From assembly GCA_040758635.1 (NCBI GenBank), contig JBFLVI010000007.1:8304-72303 (forward strand): a stretch of DNA of 64,000 nucleotides. The letters are read 5' to 3'. Below, one piece after another: positions 16,245-24,786 of the stretch; position 1 is the stretch's first letter; the number at the start of each line of letters is the position of its first letter. Made by a program: the position numbers and the translations under genes. This DNA is from Yes71-27 sp040758635. GTDB lineage: Bacteria > Bacillota > Desulfotomaculia > Desulfotomaculales > Ammonificaceae. A model generated the notes under the pieces. The model made no database searches and was not told the DNA's origin. It saw only the letters and a list, made by a program, of their open reading frames with translations.

Positions 16245-16269
16245 CGCTGTCGGTTTCCAGGTATATAAT
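16241..16269 (+). promoter_or_regulatory. near-consensus promoter overlapping the ruvX stop
   Basis: TTGACG (16241-16246), 17 nt, TATAAT (16264-16269); it serves the DUF1292 gene 32 nt downstream. Confidence 0.85.
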
Positions 16270-16301
16270 GCCACTATCTTAAGAGGGGAAAGGATGGTAC
16301 A

Positions 16302-16571
16302 ATGGCGGGAGAACCTGAAGTGATAACGCTGGTGGACGAAGAAGGCCAGGAACACGACTTCGAGATACTGGACGTGATCGAGGTCGATGGTCTGGAATAC
16401 GCGATCCTGCTGCCTGTGGGACAGGACGAAGAAGCTGCAGAAGCAATTATCCTGAAGTTCAGCCAGGACGAAGAGGGAAACGAGATTCTGGTCGACCCGG
16501 AAGACGAAGAATGGGAAAAGGTCGCAGATATTTGGGAAGAGAATCGGCTTTCGGAAGATAAGGACAACTGA
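16302..16571 (+). CDS. DUF1292 protein (YrzB-like)
   Basis: 89 very acidic residues: ITLVDEEGQEHDFEILDVIEVDGLEYAILLPV and ILKFSQDEEGNEILVDPEDEEW match DUF1292, which follows ruvX in most Firmicutes and has no known biochemical role. ATG 16302 follows AGGGGAAAGGATGG. The strong private promoter suggests it can be expressed independently of alaS. Confidence 0.88.
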   Translation: MAGEPEVITLVDEEGQEHDFEILDVIEVDGLEYAILLPVGQDEEAAEAIILKFSQDEEGNEILVDPEDEEWEKVADIWEENRLSEDKDN

Positions 16572-16661
16572 ACGCTTTTTCCGCCCGTGGTTCCGGAAGA
16601 CGCCTGCGGACCTGTCTGTCTGTCTGACAGCTTTGCAAGAACGGGGAAGACCGCACTTTTG

Positions 16662-16750
16662 GGAGGTCAGAGGTTGGAAGTGAAAGTTGTTCGTGGCGCA
16701 ATTCGCGCCGGTGGTTTCTCCTAAGGAGTCTAACCTCTAACTTCCTGCCC
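16662..16750. repeat. low-complexity imperfect palindrome
   Basis: Left arm GGAGGTCAGAGGTTGGAAG (16662-16680) faces right arm TAACCTCTAACTTCCT (16731-16746), around a perfect GGCGC-AATTC-GCGCC core (16695-16709). Similar purine/pyrimidine words occur at 37315, 48520, 51201 and 56344. A CTGTCTGTCTGTCTG run lies just before it. Confidence 0.6.
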
Positions 16751-16805
16751 CTTATCTTAAGCCGGGCGAAGCTTTCCCGGCGGCCTTCCAAGGAGGATCG
16801 ACGAC

Positions 16806-18242
16806 TTGCGCCGCACGTATTTTGGGGTGGCGGCATTCGTCCTTATCTTCGGCATTTGGTTTGCCCTGTGGGTAGCGGAAAAAGTCTGTGTCCGTCCAGA
16901 CGAGATTGTCTCCGGCGTCACCGTGGGCGGGATGCCTTTCGGCGGGCTCACTGCTGCGAAAGCGGCGAGCAGGCTGAAGGAGTACGAGGCGGAGGTGCTT
17001 TCGCGCCCGGTGAAGCTGGAGTGTGCTGGCAGGAGCTGGCCCCTGCCGGTGGAAAGAATTGGCGCCAGGGTGGAGGCCGGAGTGCTGGGGCAGGCGCTGG
17101 CGGTTGGACACAAGGGCTGGCTTCTGGTGCGGTATCTGGAGCGGTGGCGGGCCGCCCGTGAGGGCATCGGTATCCCAATCCGGTGGAAGGTGGACCGGAA
17201 AAGACTTGAAACTATGGTGGCCGAGTTGACGCGCGAGTTGACCGTGTTGCCGCAAAACGCTGGTTTCAGAGTTCTTCCCGACGACAAAATTGTGGTGATC
17301 CCCAGCCGCGAAGGGGGTTACGCGGATGCGACGGCTGCCGGGAAGCAGGTTCTGGCCATCCTGAACGAGGGTGGGGAACCGGTGGTACGGATACCGCTCA
17401 AACGCCTCCCCCCGGAATACACCACCGACGACATTCTCGCGATGGGCCTTGACTGCCTGCTTGCCGAGTTTTCCACCTCTTTCGACTCCAAAAAGACGAA
17501 CCGGGTTTACAACATCAGCGTCGCCGCCGGAGCGCTGAACGGCTTGCTGGTAAAACCCGGCGAGGTGGTTTCTTTCAACAAGATCGTCGGCCCGCGCAGC
17601 AGCGAGGCCGGTTACAAGACCGCGCCGATAATCCTGAACAACGAATTTGTCGATGCGCTCGGCGGCGGTGTCTGCCAGGTTTCCACGACGCTTTACAACG
17701 CGGTGCTTTTGGCCGGGCTGGAAGTGGTAGAACGGCACAACCATTCGCTGCCGGTGGATTACGTCCCCCCGGGGCGCGACGCGACGGTGGTGTACGGGGG
17801 GCCCGATTTCCGGTTCCGGAACAATACCACCAAGTATCTCTACATCCGGACGCTTGTCCAGAATAACCGCCTGACAATCAAGATCTTCGGCAACAAGCGC
17901 TTCAAGCGCCGTGTGGAAGTCAAGAGCTGGATCACCGAAGTGCTCGAACCGGAGGTCGTCCGGTCCGAGGATCCGAACCTTGAGGCCGGGAAAACCGTGG
18001 TGAAGCAAAAGGGCATCCGCGGCTGCCGGGCCGCAGCCGAACGCCTGGTGTGGGATGGTGGAGAGTTGGTGCTGAAAGAGAAACTGCCGCCGAGCTTCTA
18101 TCACCCGGTGGACGAGATCGTGGCTGTGGGAACAAAGGTCGTACCCACAATAGTGGCACCGGACGTGCCTCCCGGGGAACTGCCGGCGCAGAACGGCACC
18201 CCGGACCAGTCGGCCGCAGGGGTCGTGTACAGGGAGCCTTAA
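16806..18242 (+). CDS. VanW-family protein with PG-binding and G5 domains
   Basis: 478 residues. An N-terminal membrane anchor (residues 5-24) precedes a peptidoglycan-binding type 4 domain (about 35-200), the VanW domain (about 215-345, hallmark GGGVCQVSTTLYNAVLLAGLEVVERHNHS) and a G5-like domain (about 375-455). The protein should sit on the outer face of the membrane, bound to cell wall. VanW proteins accompany some vancomycin-resistance clusters but their chemistry is unknown, and nothing here suggests resistance. TTG 16806 follows AAGGAGGA (16790-16797). Confidence 0.88.
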   Translation: MRRTYFGVAAFVLIFGIWFALWVAEKVCVRPDEIVSGVTVGGMPFGGLTAAKAASRLKEYEAEVLSRPVKLECAGRSWPLPVERIGARVEAGVLGQALAVGHKGWLLVRYLERWRAAREGIGIPIRWKVDRKRLETMVAELTRELTVLPQNAGFRVLPDDKIVVIPSREGGYADATAAGKQVLAILNEGGEPVVRIPLKRLPPEYTTDDILAMGLDCLLAEFSTSFDSKKTNRVYNISVAAGALNGLLVKPGEVVSFNKIVGPRSSEAGYKTAPIILNNEFVDALGGGVCQVSTTLYNAVLLAGLEVVERHNHSLPVDYVPPGRDATVVYGGPDFRFRNNTTKYLYIRTLVQNNRLTIKIFGNKRFKRRVEVKSWITEVLEPEVVRSEDPNLEAGKTVVKQKGIRGCRAAAERLVWDGGELVLKEKLPPSFYHPVDEIVAVGTKVVPTIVAPDVPPGELPAQNGTPDQSAAGVVYREP

Positions 18243-18336
18243 CACCGGCCTGAAAAAATCGTTACCATTCAGGCTTCCCGTCAGGCGCGGCGATAAGCGG
18301 CGCAATGCTTCGTCATGCTCGCCGTCCGGGTCCTCA

Positions 18337-18436
18337 CCCGGCACTCAGTTGCGTCTTAAGAAGATACTACTTTATGAGGAAATACATATTTGTCCGCTCC
18401 GTGAAACCACGCTTTCATAGCAATCTGAGTGCTGGG
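18337..18436. repeat. GCACTC palindrome A (first of three in a row)
   Basis: CCCGGCACTCAGTTG (18337-18351) pairs with CAATCTGAGTGCTGGG (18421-18436) around a 69-nt loop. Just upstream, GCTCGCCGTCCGG (18317-18329) is the reverse complement of 13 nt of the structured element (4878-4890). The block 18243-18704 holds three such palindromes and no gene. Confidence 0.7.
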
Positions 18437-18449
18437 CTCCGGCCCGGCC

Positions 18450-18548
18450 CCCAGCACTCAAACTTGCTCTGGCAGAAAACAGGCGGTTTTCGCAACATTT
18501 AATCGTTTCTACGCAGTTGCTACTTTCCAAACCGAATTGAGTGCTGGG
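18450..18548. repeat. GCACTC palindrome B
   Basis: CCCAGCACTCAA (18450-18461) pairs perfectly with TTGAGTGCTGGG (18537-18548); the 75-nt loop is unrelated to those of A and C. Its left arm can also pair with the right arm of A (18427-18436), giving an alternative fold. Confidence 0.7.
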
Positions 18549-18574
18549 TTCCTCGCACTGCTTGTTTCTCGCCG

Positions 18575-18645
18575 CCCCGCACTCAACTCCATGTACAAAG
18601 GGTACCGGAACTACGCTGCTTTTACCGGCTGAGTTGAGTGCGGGG
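18575..18645. repeat. GCACTC palindrome C
   Basis: CCCCGCACTCAACTC (18575-18589) pairs perfectly over 15 bp with GAGTTGAGTGCGGGG (18631-18645), loop 41 nt. It lies 60 nt before the mltG start codon. Confidence 0.75.
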
Positions 18646-18704
18646 TAAATGGTGGGTGGCAGGCTGAATAGTTACAAAAAATCTTTCCGCGAGCATCAGA
18701 TTCG

Positions 18705-19844
18705 ATGAAAAGGTCAGTTTTCGGTTGCTGGAAGAGGGTTAAAAAAGAGGCTTCTGGAAGCAGCCCGGGGGAAAAGCCGGACGGTCTTTTCCCGGAGTCC
18801 ACGCAGGAGTCGCCGGTTCAGGGAGGCGCCTTGCGGGGGGTGCGGCGGCTTCTGATCCTGTTTGCTGCAGGCGTTCTGCTGCTTCTCGGGGCTTTGGCCG
18901 GCCTGTACCGGTGGGGCCTGGAAGCTCCGGGCGGCGGGAAAACCGTCGTTCTGACCGTCCCCAGAGGTGCGAGTACAGGGTGGGTGGCAGAGAAGCTTTA
19001 TCAGGACGGGATTATCAGGAGCCCGCTCACGTTTCGTTTATACGCCCGGATGCACAACCTGGACAAAAGAATCGTACACGGGACCTTCCGGCTTACGTCC
19101 GACCTTTCCGTCCCGGAGGTGCTCAAGTTCCTGACGGGTTCGGGCCGGGTGGTGAAACGGTTTACCATTCCGGAAGGCCTGACGCTGCGTGAGATTGCCT
19201 CCCGGCTGGAGGAACAGGGCATCGTCAACCGGGAGGAGTTCCTGCGGGAGGCGGCCACGGGGCAGTTCGATTACGCCTTTCTGAAAGAGGTGCCGCCCGG
19301 TCCCAACCGCTTGGAGGGCTATCTTTTCCCGGATACCTACCGTGTTTTCGCGGGGGTTTCGGCGCGGGCAGTCATCGAGCTTATGCTCCGCCGCTTCGGT
19401 GAGGTGGCCGGGGAAATAAACCTCGCGGGCAAGGCCGCCGAACAGGGGCTGACGGTGCACGAGGCCGTCACCCTGGCCTCGCTCGTAGAGCGCGAGGCCA
19501 AGCGTGAAGAAGAGCGGGCCCTCATCGCCGGGGTGCTTCTGAACCGCCTGCGCTGCGGGATGCTGCTGCAGGTGGACGCCACGGTGCAGTATGCGCTGGG
19601 CGAACACCGGGAGCGCATCCTCTACCGGGACCTGGAAGTGGATTCGCCCTACAACACCTACCGGATCACCGGGCTGCCGCCAGGCCCGATCGCCGCCCCC
19701 GGCCGGGCTTCGCTGCTCGCCGTACTGCATCCCCGGGAAACCGATTACCTCTACTACGTGGCGAAACCGGACGGCAGCCACGCCTTTGCCCGCACGCTGG
19801 AGGAGCACAGCGCCAACAAGCGGCGCTACCAGGGCAATCCTTAG
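18705..19844 (+). CDS. mltG: endolytic murein transglycosylase MltG
   Basis: 379 residues. A ~45-residue cytoplasmic N-terminus is followed by one transmembrane helix (about 46-68), a LysM-like region (about 75-150) and the YceG/MltG catalytic domain with the active Glu in SLVEREAKREEE (near 262) and the GLPPGPIAAPGRASL signature near 325. MltG cuts nascent glycan strands and sets their length. It precedes a class B penicillin-binding protein, an apt partner. ATG 18705 has no strong ribosome site, so a later start cannot be excluded. Confidence 0.92.
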   Translation: MKRSVFGCWKRVKKEASGSSPGEKPDGLFPESTQESPVQGGALRGVRRLLILFAAGVLLLLGALAGLYRWGLEAPGGGKTVVLTVPRGASTGWVAEKLYQDGIIRSPLTFRLYARMHNLDKRIVHGTFRLTSDLSVPEVLKFLTGSGRVVKRFTIPEGLTLREIASRLEEQGIVNREEFLREAATGQFDYAFLKEVPPGPNRLEGYLFPDTYRVFAGVSARAVIELMLRRFGEVAGEINLAGKAAEQGLTVHEAVTLASLVEREAKREEERALIAGVLLNRLRCGMLLQVDATVQYALGEHRERILYRDLEVDSPYNTYRITGLPPGPIAAPGRASLLAVLHPRETDYLYYVAKPDGSHAFARTLEEHSANKRRYQGNP

Positions 19845-19898
19845 GTTGGCGGCCGGGTATAATCCCCCGCTTTACCGGTAAAGCTTTCCTCATAGAGT

Positions 19899-21596
19899 AT
19901 GACACCGAAGCAAGCCATGGACCGGAAAAAGCGGCGTTTGGGCTGGTTTTTTTGCGGCACCTGCCTTCTCTTTTGCGGGCTGGTGCTGAAATTAGTGTTG
20001 ATCCAGTTGAAGGAAAGCCCGGTTTATTCCTACTGCGCCTTCAAACAGCAGGCGGAAGTAGTACCCCTGGAGGAACATCCGCGGGGGGGCATCGTTGACC
20101 GGAACGGTGTTTCCCTGACGGGCGAGCACTGGGAAAAAGAGATAGTCCTGTTTCCTTCCCTGATTGCGGACAAGGAGGCGGTGGCCGCAGGTCTGGCCGC
20201 AGTCCTGGAGGTGCCTCCTAAAAAGTTGCAGGAGCAGATGAAAGGGAAACCCCGGTGCCTTCCGTACCGCCTGAATGAAAGACAGGCGGCGCTTGTGAGG
20301 CAGGCCTCCTGGCCCGGCGTTGCGGTTGTACCGGTCAAGCGGCGCTACGGCGCACGTCCCATGGCAGTTCACGTCACCGGTTACCTGGGCAAAATTGACA
20401 CGGTTGCCGAGTGGCGGCGTCTCGACCGGGGGGAGAAGCGGTATCATTTCGGCGACTCTGTCGGCAAGGCGGGGTGCGAATACTATTACGAGCGTTTGCT
20501 GAAAGGCACGGTTCCCTGTGCGGCGGCGGGGCTTTACCGCGACGCCCGCGGGATTCCCTTTCCGGGGCTGGGGATTCAGGTTCGGAAGCAGGCGGACCCA
20601 ACGCGGGCCGACCTGGTTCTCACGCTTGACGCTCGGGTACAGCGTGTCGTGGAGGAGGTAATGGACCGCCACATCCCGCAGGGGGCGGCGGTTGTCCTCG
20701 AGGCTTACAGCGGCGATATTCTGGCGGTGGCGAGCCGGCCGGCCTTCAACCCGGCGGCCGCCGGTGCAGGGACGGATAGGGCCGGGGAGGCCTTTTTCAA
20801 CCGGGCGTTCGCACCTTACCCGCCGGGTTCGATCTTCAAGATCGTGGTGGCTGCTGCGGCCCTCAACGAGGGCGTGGTCCGGCCGGAGACGGGGTTCTTC
20901 TGCCGGGGCGCCGGTGATTCCCTCGTCCGGTGCTGGCACGCGGCGGGTCACGGAAAGACAACCTTTACCCAGGCCTTCGCCCAGTCCTGCAACCCGGTCT
21001 TTGCCCGGGTCGGGTTGGCCCTGCGGAAAAGCCGCCTGCTGGACTACTACCGCGCCTTCGGACTGGAAGAACGGTACGTGGTCGGGTACCCTTTGCCGCG
21101 CGACCGCCGGCAGGCTCTGACTTCGTACCTGAGGCCGCACAACCTGGTGAACCTGAGCATCGGACAGGGTCCCCTGCTGTTAACCCCGGTTCAGGTGGCG
21201 GCGGTGGTGAATACCATTTTAAGAGACGGGGTTTACGTGAGGCCGCGGCTGGTGAAGGGGTTCCGCCGGCAAAACCGGGTGGAAGAGCTTGCCCGGGACA
21301 CCGGGCGGCGGGTGGTCTCCGCCGAAACGGCCCGGCTGGTGCGCGGGATGATGGCTGAGGCGGCGGCTGCCGGAACTGCCCGCCGGGGCTACGTCGAAGG
21401 ATGGGGCAGCGCCGGGAAAACCGGGTCGGCGGAAGCAGGTGCGGACAGGGTTTGCGCGTGGTTCGCCGGCTATGCACCGCTCGAGGAGCCCCGTTACGTG
21501 GTTGTGGTCATGCTGGAAGACGGCAAAAGCGGCGCTCGCGATGCAGCGCCGGTTTTCAGGGAAATCGCGGCGCGGCTCCTCGGGGGCGACCGGTAA
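19899..21596 (+). CDS. class B penicillin-binding protein (PBP2-like transpeptidase)
   Basis: 565 residues. One N-terminal membrane helix (about 15-35), a dimerisation domain, then the transpeptidase domain with the three active-site motifs SxxK (SIFK near residue 310), SxN (SCN near 366) and KTG (KTGSAEAG near 507). It cross-links peptidoglycan stems outside the membrane. Nucleophile, base and triad are all intact. It could be an elongation, division or sporulation (SpoVD) enzyme; the sequence alone does not decide and no PASTA domain is visible. ATG 19899 follows mltG by 54 nt. Confidence 0.9.
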   Translation: MTPKQAMDRKKRRLGWFFCGTCLLFCGLVLKLVLIQLKESPVYSYCAFKQQAEVVPLEEHPRGGIVDRNGVSLTGEHWEKEIVLFPSLIADKEAVAAGLAAVLEVPPKKLQEQMKGKPRCLPYRLNERQAALVRQASWPGVAVVPVKRRYGARPMAVHVTGYLGKIDTVAEWRRLDRGEKRYHFGDSVGKAGCEYYYERLLKGTVPCAAAGLYRDARGIPFPGLGIQVRKQADPTRADLVLTLDARVQRVVEEVMDRHIPQGAAVVLEAYSGDILAVASRPAFNPAAAGAGTDRAGEAFFNRAFAPYPPGSIFKIVVAAAALNEGVVRPETGFFCRGAGDSLVRCWHAAGHGKTTFTQAFAQSCNPVFARVGLALRKSRLLDYYRAFGLEERYVVGYPLPRDRRQALTSYLRPHNLVNLSIGQGPLLLTPVQVAAVVNTILRDGVYVRPRLVKGFRRQNRVEELARDTGRRVVSAETARLVRGMMAEAAAAGTARRGYVEGWGSAGKTGSAEAGADRVCAWFAGYAPLEEPRYVVVVMLEDGKSGARDAAPVFREIAARLLGGDR

Positions 21597-21788
21597 TCGA
21601 GACTGCCGTCCGTATCCGCGGGCGGCAAAACGCCGTCCAAGGCTGTAAACGTCAGGCCTGCCGGATAAGCGTCGGATAACCCGTGCCTGGAGCAGGGGGG
21701 CGTCCCGGCCGGGGCGGGGCGCGCAATCTTTCAGGATAAGCTTGCAGTGGTTGCCGCCCCCAGCGGCGGATAATTTTGAGAATAATAC

Positions 21789-21817
21789 TTTACCTCGGTG
21801 GGCGGAATGGTTAAAAT
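21789..21817 (+). promoter_or_regulatory. promoter of the fmdB-trxA unit
   Basis: TTTACC (21789-21794), 17 nt, TAAAAT (21812-21817). Between 21597 and this site no gene or clear repeat is seen. Confidence 0.6.
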
Positions 21818-21874
21818 AGAAGCATCAAGCGTGGGTCGGTCGGGAAAAGTCAGGTGTGGAAGCGAGGTGGTAGT

Positions 21875-22066
21875 TTGCCGCAGTACGAATTCGAGTGTTT
21901 GCACTGCGCCCACCGTTTCACCGTTTTAATAAGCTGGAGAGAAAAAGACAGTGTTCGCTGCCCGCAGTGCCAGTGCGGCGAATTAAAACAGATCTGGAGC
22001 GTTTTCAGTACTTCCGGCAAAGGTCTGGCCGGCAGCGGGTGCAGCCCGGTGGCGGAAACTACCTGA
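21875..22066 (+). CDS. FmdB-type zinc-ribbon protein
   Basis: 63 residues: LPQYEFECLHCAHRFTVLISWREKDSVRCPQCQCGELKQIWSVFSTSGKG. Two CxxC knuckles (CLHC and CPQC) form the FmdB putative regulatory domain, named for a formylmethanofuran dehydrogenase locus; role unknown. TTG 21875 follows GCGAGGTGG. It shares a promoter with thioredoxin 60 nt downstream, suggesting a redox or metal link. Confidence 0.82.
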   Translation: MPQYEFECLHCAHRFTVLISWREKDSVRCPQCQCGELKQIWSVFSTSGKGLAGSGCSPVAETT

Positions 22067-22128
22067 AAGATCTGACGCCAACGGGCCGGGAGCCTGGAAG
22101 TTTTGAAATGCTGCGGGGGTTAGAAATA

Positions 22129-22458
22129 ATGCATATTATTGAGGTCAACGAGCGCAATTTTGATGAAGAGGTATTAAAGAGCGCCGTGCCGGTAATGGTG
22201 GATTTTTGGGCGGCCTGGTGCGGTCCCTGCCGGAGTATGGCGCCGGTGGTGGAGCAGGTGGCCGCGGAGTTTGCGGGAAAGGTAAAAGTGGCAAAGCTGA
22301 ACGTGGACGAAAACCAGGCCCTGACCCAGCGCTACGGTATCAAGGGGATCCCCACCCTTCTGTTTTTCCAGAACGGCAGAGTGGTCGGACAGGAGGTAGG
22401 GTACACCCCGAGGGACGCGGTGGTCCAGAAGCTCAAGCTCCTTCTCGGGGTTAGTTAG
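22129..22458 (+). CDS. trxA: thioredoxin
   Basis: 109 residues, cytoplasmic disulfide reductant. The active site WCGPC is at 30-34, the buried Asp (VMVDFWA) and cis-Pro (GIPTLLFF) are present. ATG 22129 is favoured over ATG 22108 because CGGGGGT sits at the correct distance. It could reduce the ArsC encoded further right, but several reductants may do so. Confidence 0.95.
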   Translation: MHIIEVNERNFDEEVLKSAVPVMVDFWAAWCGPCRSMAPVVEQVAAEFAGKVKVAKLNVDENQALTQRYGIKGIPTLLFFQNGRVVGQEVGYTPRDAVVQKLKLLLGVS

Positions 22459-22488
22459 TCCGGTGCGGAAAAGAGTACCCTTCGGGGT

Positions 22489-22539
22489 TGTGCGGTGAAG
22501 CGCCGGGGTGTACCCGCTTGGTTTGGCGGCGGCCGCACA
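22489..22539. other. hairpin in the trxA-rimP gap
   Basis: TGTGCGG (22489-22495) pairs with CCGCACA (22533-22539), with CGCC/GGCG inside. No T-run follows, so it is not a classic terminator. The 22459-22841 gap otherwise contains the rimP promoter and leader hairpin. Confidence 0.4.
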
Positions 22540-22610
22540 ATTCGCGGTGGTGGAAGCGCTTGATTACAGTTCACGAAACTGCTTGCACCGCGCTTTTTTG
22601 AGGCGGCGGG

Positions 22611-22639
22611 TTGCGTTCTTCAGGATTCTGTGGTATGCT
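22611..22639 (+). promoter_or_regulatory. promoter of the rimP-nusA-infB operon
   Basis: TTGCGT (22611-22616), 17 nt, TATGCT (22634-22639), about 200 nt before rimP. Confidence 0.6.
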
Positions 22640-22676
22640 GATTCTGGCGACTTGTTCCGCGCGGGGTCTTGTTGGT

Positions 22677-22702
22677 AAAGAGTGGGTAGTCTCCCACTCT
22701 TT
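22677..22702 (+). promoter_or_regulatory. leader hairpin of the rimP operon
   Basis: AAAGAGTGGG (22677-22686) pairs with CCCACTCTTT (22693-22702), loop 6 nt, followed by CGTCTTAATAAAGG. Position about 35 nt into the predicted leader suggests an attenuator or a 5'-stabilising hairpin. Confidence 0.45.
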
Positions 22703-22841
22703 CGTCTTAATAAAGGCAGGGGATTGCCGGGTATTGAGACGGCGAAGCTCCGCAGGCAGGCAGGTTGGTTTGTTTGTTTTTTAAGCCCGGGGACTCCCCA
22801 GGCGAGTTCTTTGGCAGCGGTTTCAAAGGGGGGAAGCTTGG

Positions 22842-23306
22842 ATGCCGGCAAAGGAAAGGGTTGTTGACGCGGTGGCAGCGGTTGCGGCACCGCTTGCCGA
22901 ATCGCTCGGGCTGGAGTTTGTTGACGTCGAGTACCGCAAAGAGGGAGGACGCTGGTTCCTGCGGGTTTTCATCGACAAGCCGGAGGGCGTACAGCTTGAG
23001 GACTGCGAAGCGCTGTCCGAACTTTTGGGGCGGGTGCTGGACGAAAAGGACCTCATCCCGCACGCCTATACCTTTGAGGTTTCTTCTCCGGGAGTGGAGC
23101 GGCCGCTGAAGAAACCCGCCGACTTCAAACGTTTTGCGGGCCGGGAGGTCAGGATCGTGACGGCTGCGCCGCTCAACGGGCGGCGGAAGTTCACCGGCAG
23201 CATCACCGGTGCCGGTGAAGACGCCGTGTGCCTTCTGGTGGACGGAGTCGAGGTGAGCATTCCCTACGCCGCGATTTCCAGAGCCAACCTGGTTTTTAAC
23301 TGGTGA
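22842..23306 (+). CDS. rimP: ribosome maturation factor RimP
   Basis: 154 residues, normal. The N-terminal domain (LGLEFVDVEYRKEGGRWFLRVFIDKPEGVQLEDCEALS) and the C-terminal Sm-like domain (VSSPGVERPLKKPADFKRFAGREV) match RimP, which assists 30S maturation. ATG 22842 follows AGGGGGGAAGC. It begins the conserved operon rimP-nusA-rnpM-ylxQ-infB-rbfA. Confidence 0.95.
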   Translation: MPAKERVVDAVAAVAAPLAESLGLEFVDVEYRKEGGRWFLRVFIDKPEGVQLEDCEALSELLGRVLDEKDLIPHAYTFEVSSPGVERPLKKPADFKRFAGREVRIVTAAPLNGRRKFTGSITGAGEDAVCLLVDGVEVSIPYAAISRANLVFNW

Positions 23307-23326
23307 TTGAGGGAGGTGTAGCGTTT

Positions 23327-24451
23327 TTGAATACGGAGCTGCTGAGGGCGCTTCGCGACCTGGAGAAGGAACGGGGTATCTCGTTCGAACTCCTGCTTTC
23401 CGTGATCGAGTCGGCGCTTCTTTCCGCGTACAGAAAAAACTTCGGTTCGGTGCAGAGCGCGCGGGTGGATATCGATCGCGAAAGCGGCGAGTGCCGGGTT
23501 TTTGCCCAGCGTCTTGTGGTGGAGGAGGTAACCGATCCCCGGGTGGAGATTTCTTTGGCCGAGGCAAAAGAGATAGACCCGCGTTACGAGCCCGGCGACG
23601 TTGTGGAGACGGAAGTGACCCCCAGAGATTTCGGCCGGATCGCCGCGCAGACCGCGAAACAGGTGGTGGTGCAGCGGATCCGTGAGGCCGAGCGGAACAT
23701 GGTTTACGAGACTTTTGCCAGCCGTGAAGGGGATATTATTACCGGAACCATTCAGCGTGTCGAACAGCGCCACGTATACATCGAACTCGGAAAAACGGAG
23801 GCGGTGCTTCCCCCGTCGGAGCAGATGCCCGGAGAGCGGTACCGGCAGGGTGACCGTATCCGCGCTTACATCCTTGAGGTGCGCAAGACGACCAAGGGGC
23901 CGCAGATTATTGTTTCGCGGACCCACCCCGGCTTCCTCCGGCGGCTTTTCGAACTCGAGGTTCCGGAGCTGCAGGAAGGGATTGTGGAGTTGAAGGGCGT
24001 GGCCCGGGAGGCCGGCATGCGTTCGAAGATCGCGGTCTACTCCCGGGACCCGAATGTCGATCCCGTGGGCGCCTGTGTGGGGCCGAAGGGGACGCGGGTG
24101 CAGGCGGTCGTGAACGAGTTGCGCAACGAGAAGATCGACATCATCCGCTGGGACCCGGATCCCTCCCGGTTTGTGGCGGAGGCGCTCAGCCCGGCGAAGG
24201 TGGTGGCGGTCGAGATCTGGGAAGATGAAAAGATCGCCCGGGTGATTGTTCCGGACAACCAGATTTCCCTGGCTATCGGCAAGGAAGGGCAGAACGCCCG
24301 CCTGGCGGCAAAACTCACCGGCTGGAAGATCGACATCAAGAGCGAGTCGCAGATGGAAGAGATTTACGCCCAGGAATACGCGGCCTTCTATGGTGAGGAA
24401 GAAGAAAAGTATGCAGAGGGTTCTGAGACCGATGAAGTCAGCAGTCAGTGA
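23327..24451 (+). CDS. nusA: transcription termination/antitermination factor NusA
   Basis: 374 residues, the short Firmicute form without the C-terminal acidic repeats of proteobacteria. N-terminal polymerase-binding domain (1-125), S1 domain (about 130-200), KH1 and KH2 (about 200-345) with VGPKGTRVQAVVNELRNEKIDII and IGKEGQNARLAAKLTGWKI. It modulates pausing and termination. TTG 23327 is preceded by GGGAGGTG and matches the family start; the ATT/GTG codons upstream are not conserved. Confidence 0.95.
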   Translation: MNTELLRALRDLEKERGISFELLLSVIESALLSAYRKNFGSVQSARVDIDRESGECRVFAQRLVVEEVTDPRVEISLAEAKEIDPRYEPGDVVETEVTPRDFGRIAAQTAKQVVVQRIREAERNMVYETFASREGDIITGTIQRVEQRHVYIELGKTEAVLPPSEQMPGERYRQGDRIRAYILEVRKTTKGPQIIVSRTHPGFLRRLFELEVPELQEGIVELKGVAREAGMRSKIAVYSRDPNVDPVGACVGPKGTRVQAVVNELRNEKIDIIRWDPDPSRFVAEALSPAKVVAVEIWEDEKIARVIVPDNQISLAIGKEGQNARLAAKLTGWKIDIKSESQMEEIYAQEYAAFYGEEEEKYAEGSETDEVSSQ

Positions 24452-24504
24452 CCGGCAGCGAGATCCGGGGTCTGATTGCCGACCTGTTGCAGGAGGTGCT
24501 TGGT

Positions 24505-24786
24505 TTGCCACGGCTGAAAAAGATTCCCCAGCGCCAGTGCGTCAGCTGCCGGGAGATGAAGCCCAAGATGGAATTGATCCGTATCGTGCGGACGCCGGCT
24601 GGTGAAATCCTGGTTGATCCGACCGGCAAGAAATCCGGCCGTGGCGCTTACATCTGTTTGTCGGAGCAGTGCCTGAGGGAAGCGGTGAAAAAGAAAAAGC
24701 TCGAGCGCGCCCTCGAACAGGCGGTGCCTGAAGCGGTGGTAGAGGTCATCCGGGAGGAGATGGTGCGTCGGTGCCCAAAGACGTGA
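24505..24786 (+). CDS. rnpM: RnpM/YlxR, RNA-binding modulator of RNase P
   Basis: 93 residues: PQRQCVSCREMKPKMELIRIVR and GKKSGRGAYIC are the DUF448 signature. In B. subtilis YlxR binds the RNase P RNA and modulates its activity. TTG 24505 follows AGGAGGTG (24491-24498); the longer frame from 24448 adds residues not seen in the family. Its 3' end overlaps ylxQ by 16 nt. Confidence 0.92.
   Translation: MPRLKKIPQRQCVSCREMKPKMELIRIVRTPAGEILVDPTGKKSGRGAYICLSEQCLREAVKKKKLERALEQAVPEAVVEVIREEMVRRCPKT

Noticed and set aside
18331..18342. Fragment of the CRISPR-type repeat in reverse (TCCTCACCCGGC)
   Set aside because: Only about 12 nt match and they coincide with the arm of palindrome A; chance is likely.
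22475..22560. tRNA-like cloverleaf after trxA
   Set aside because: No GGTTCRA T-loop or 7-bp acceptor with discriminator; only a simple stem is formed.
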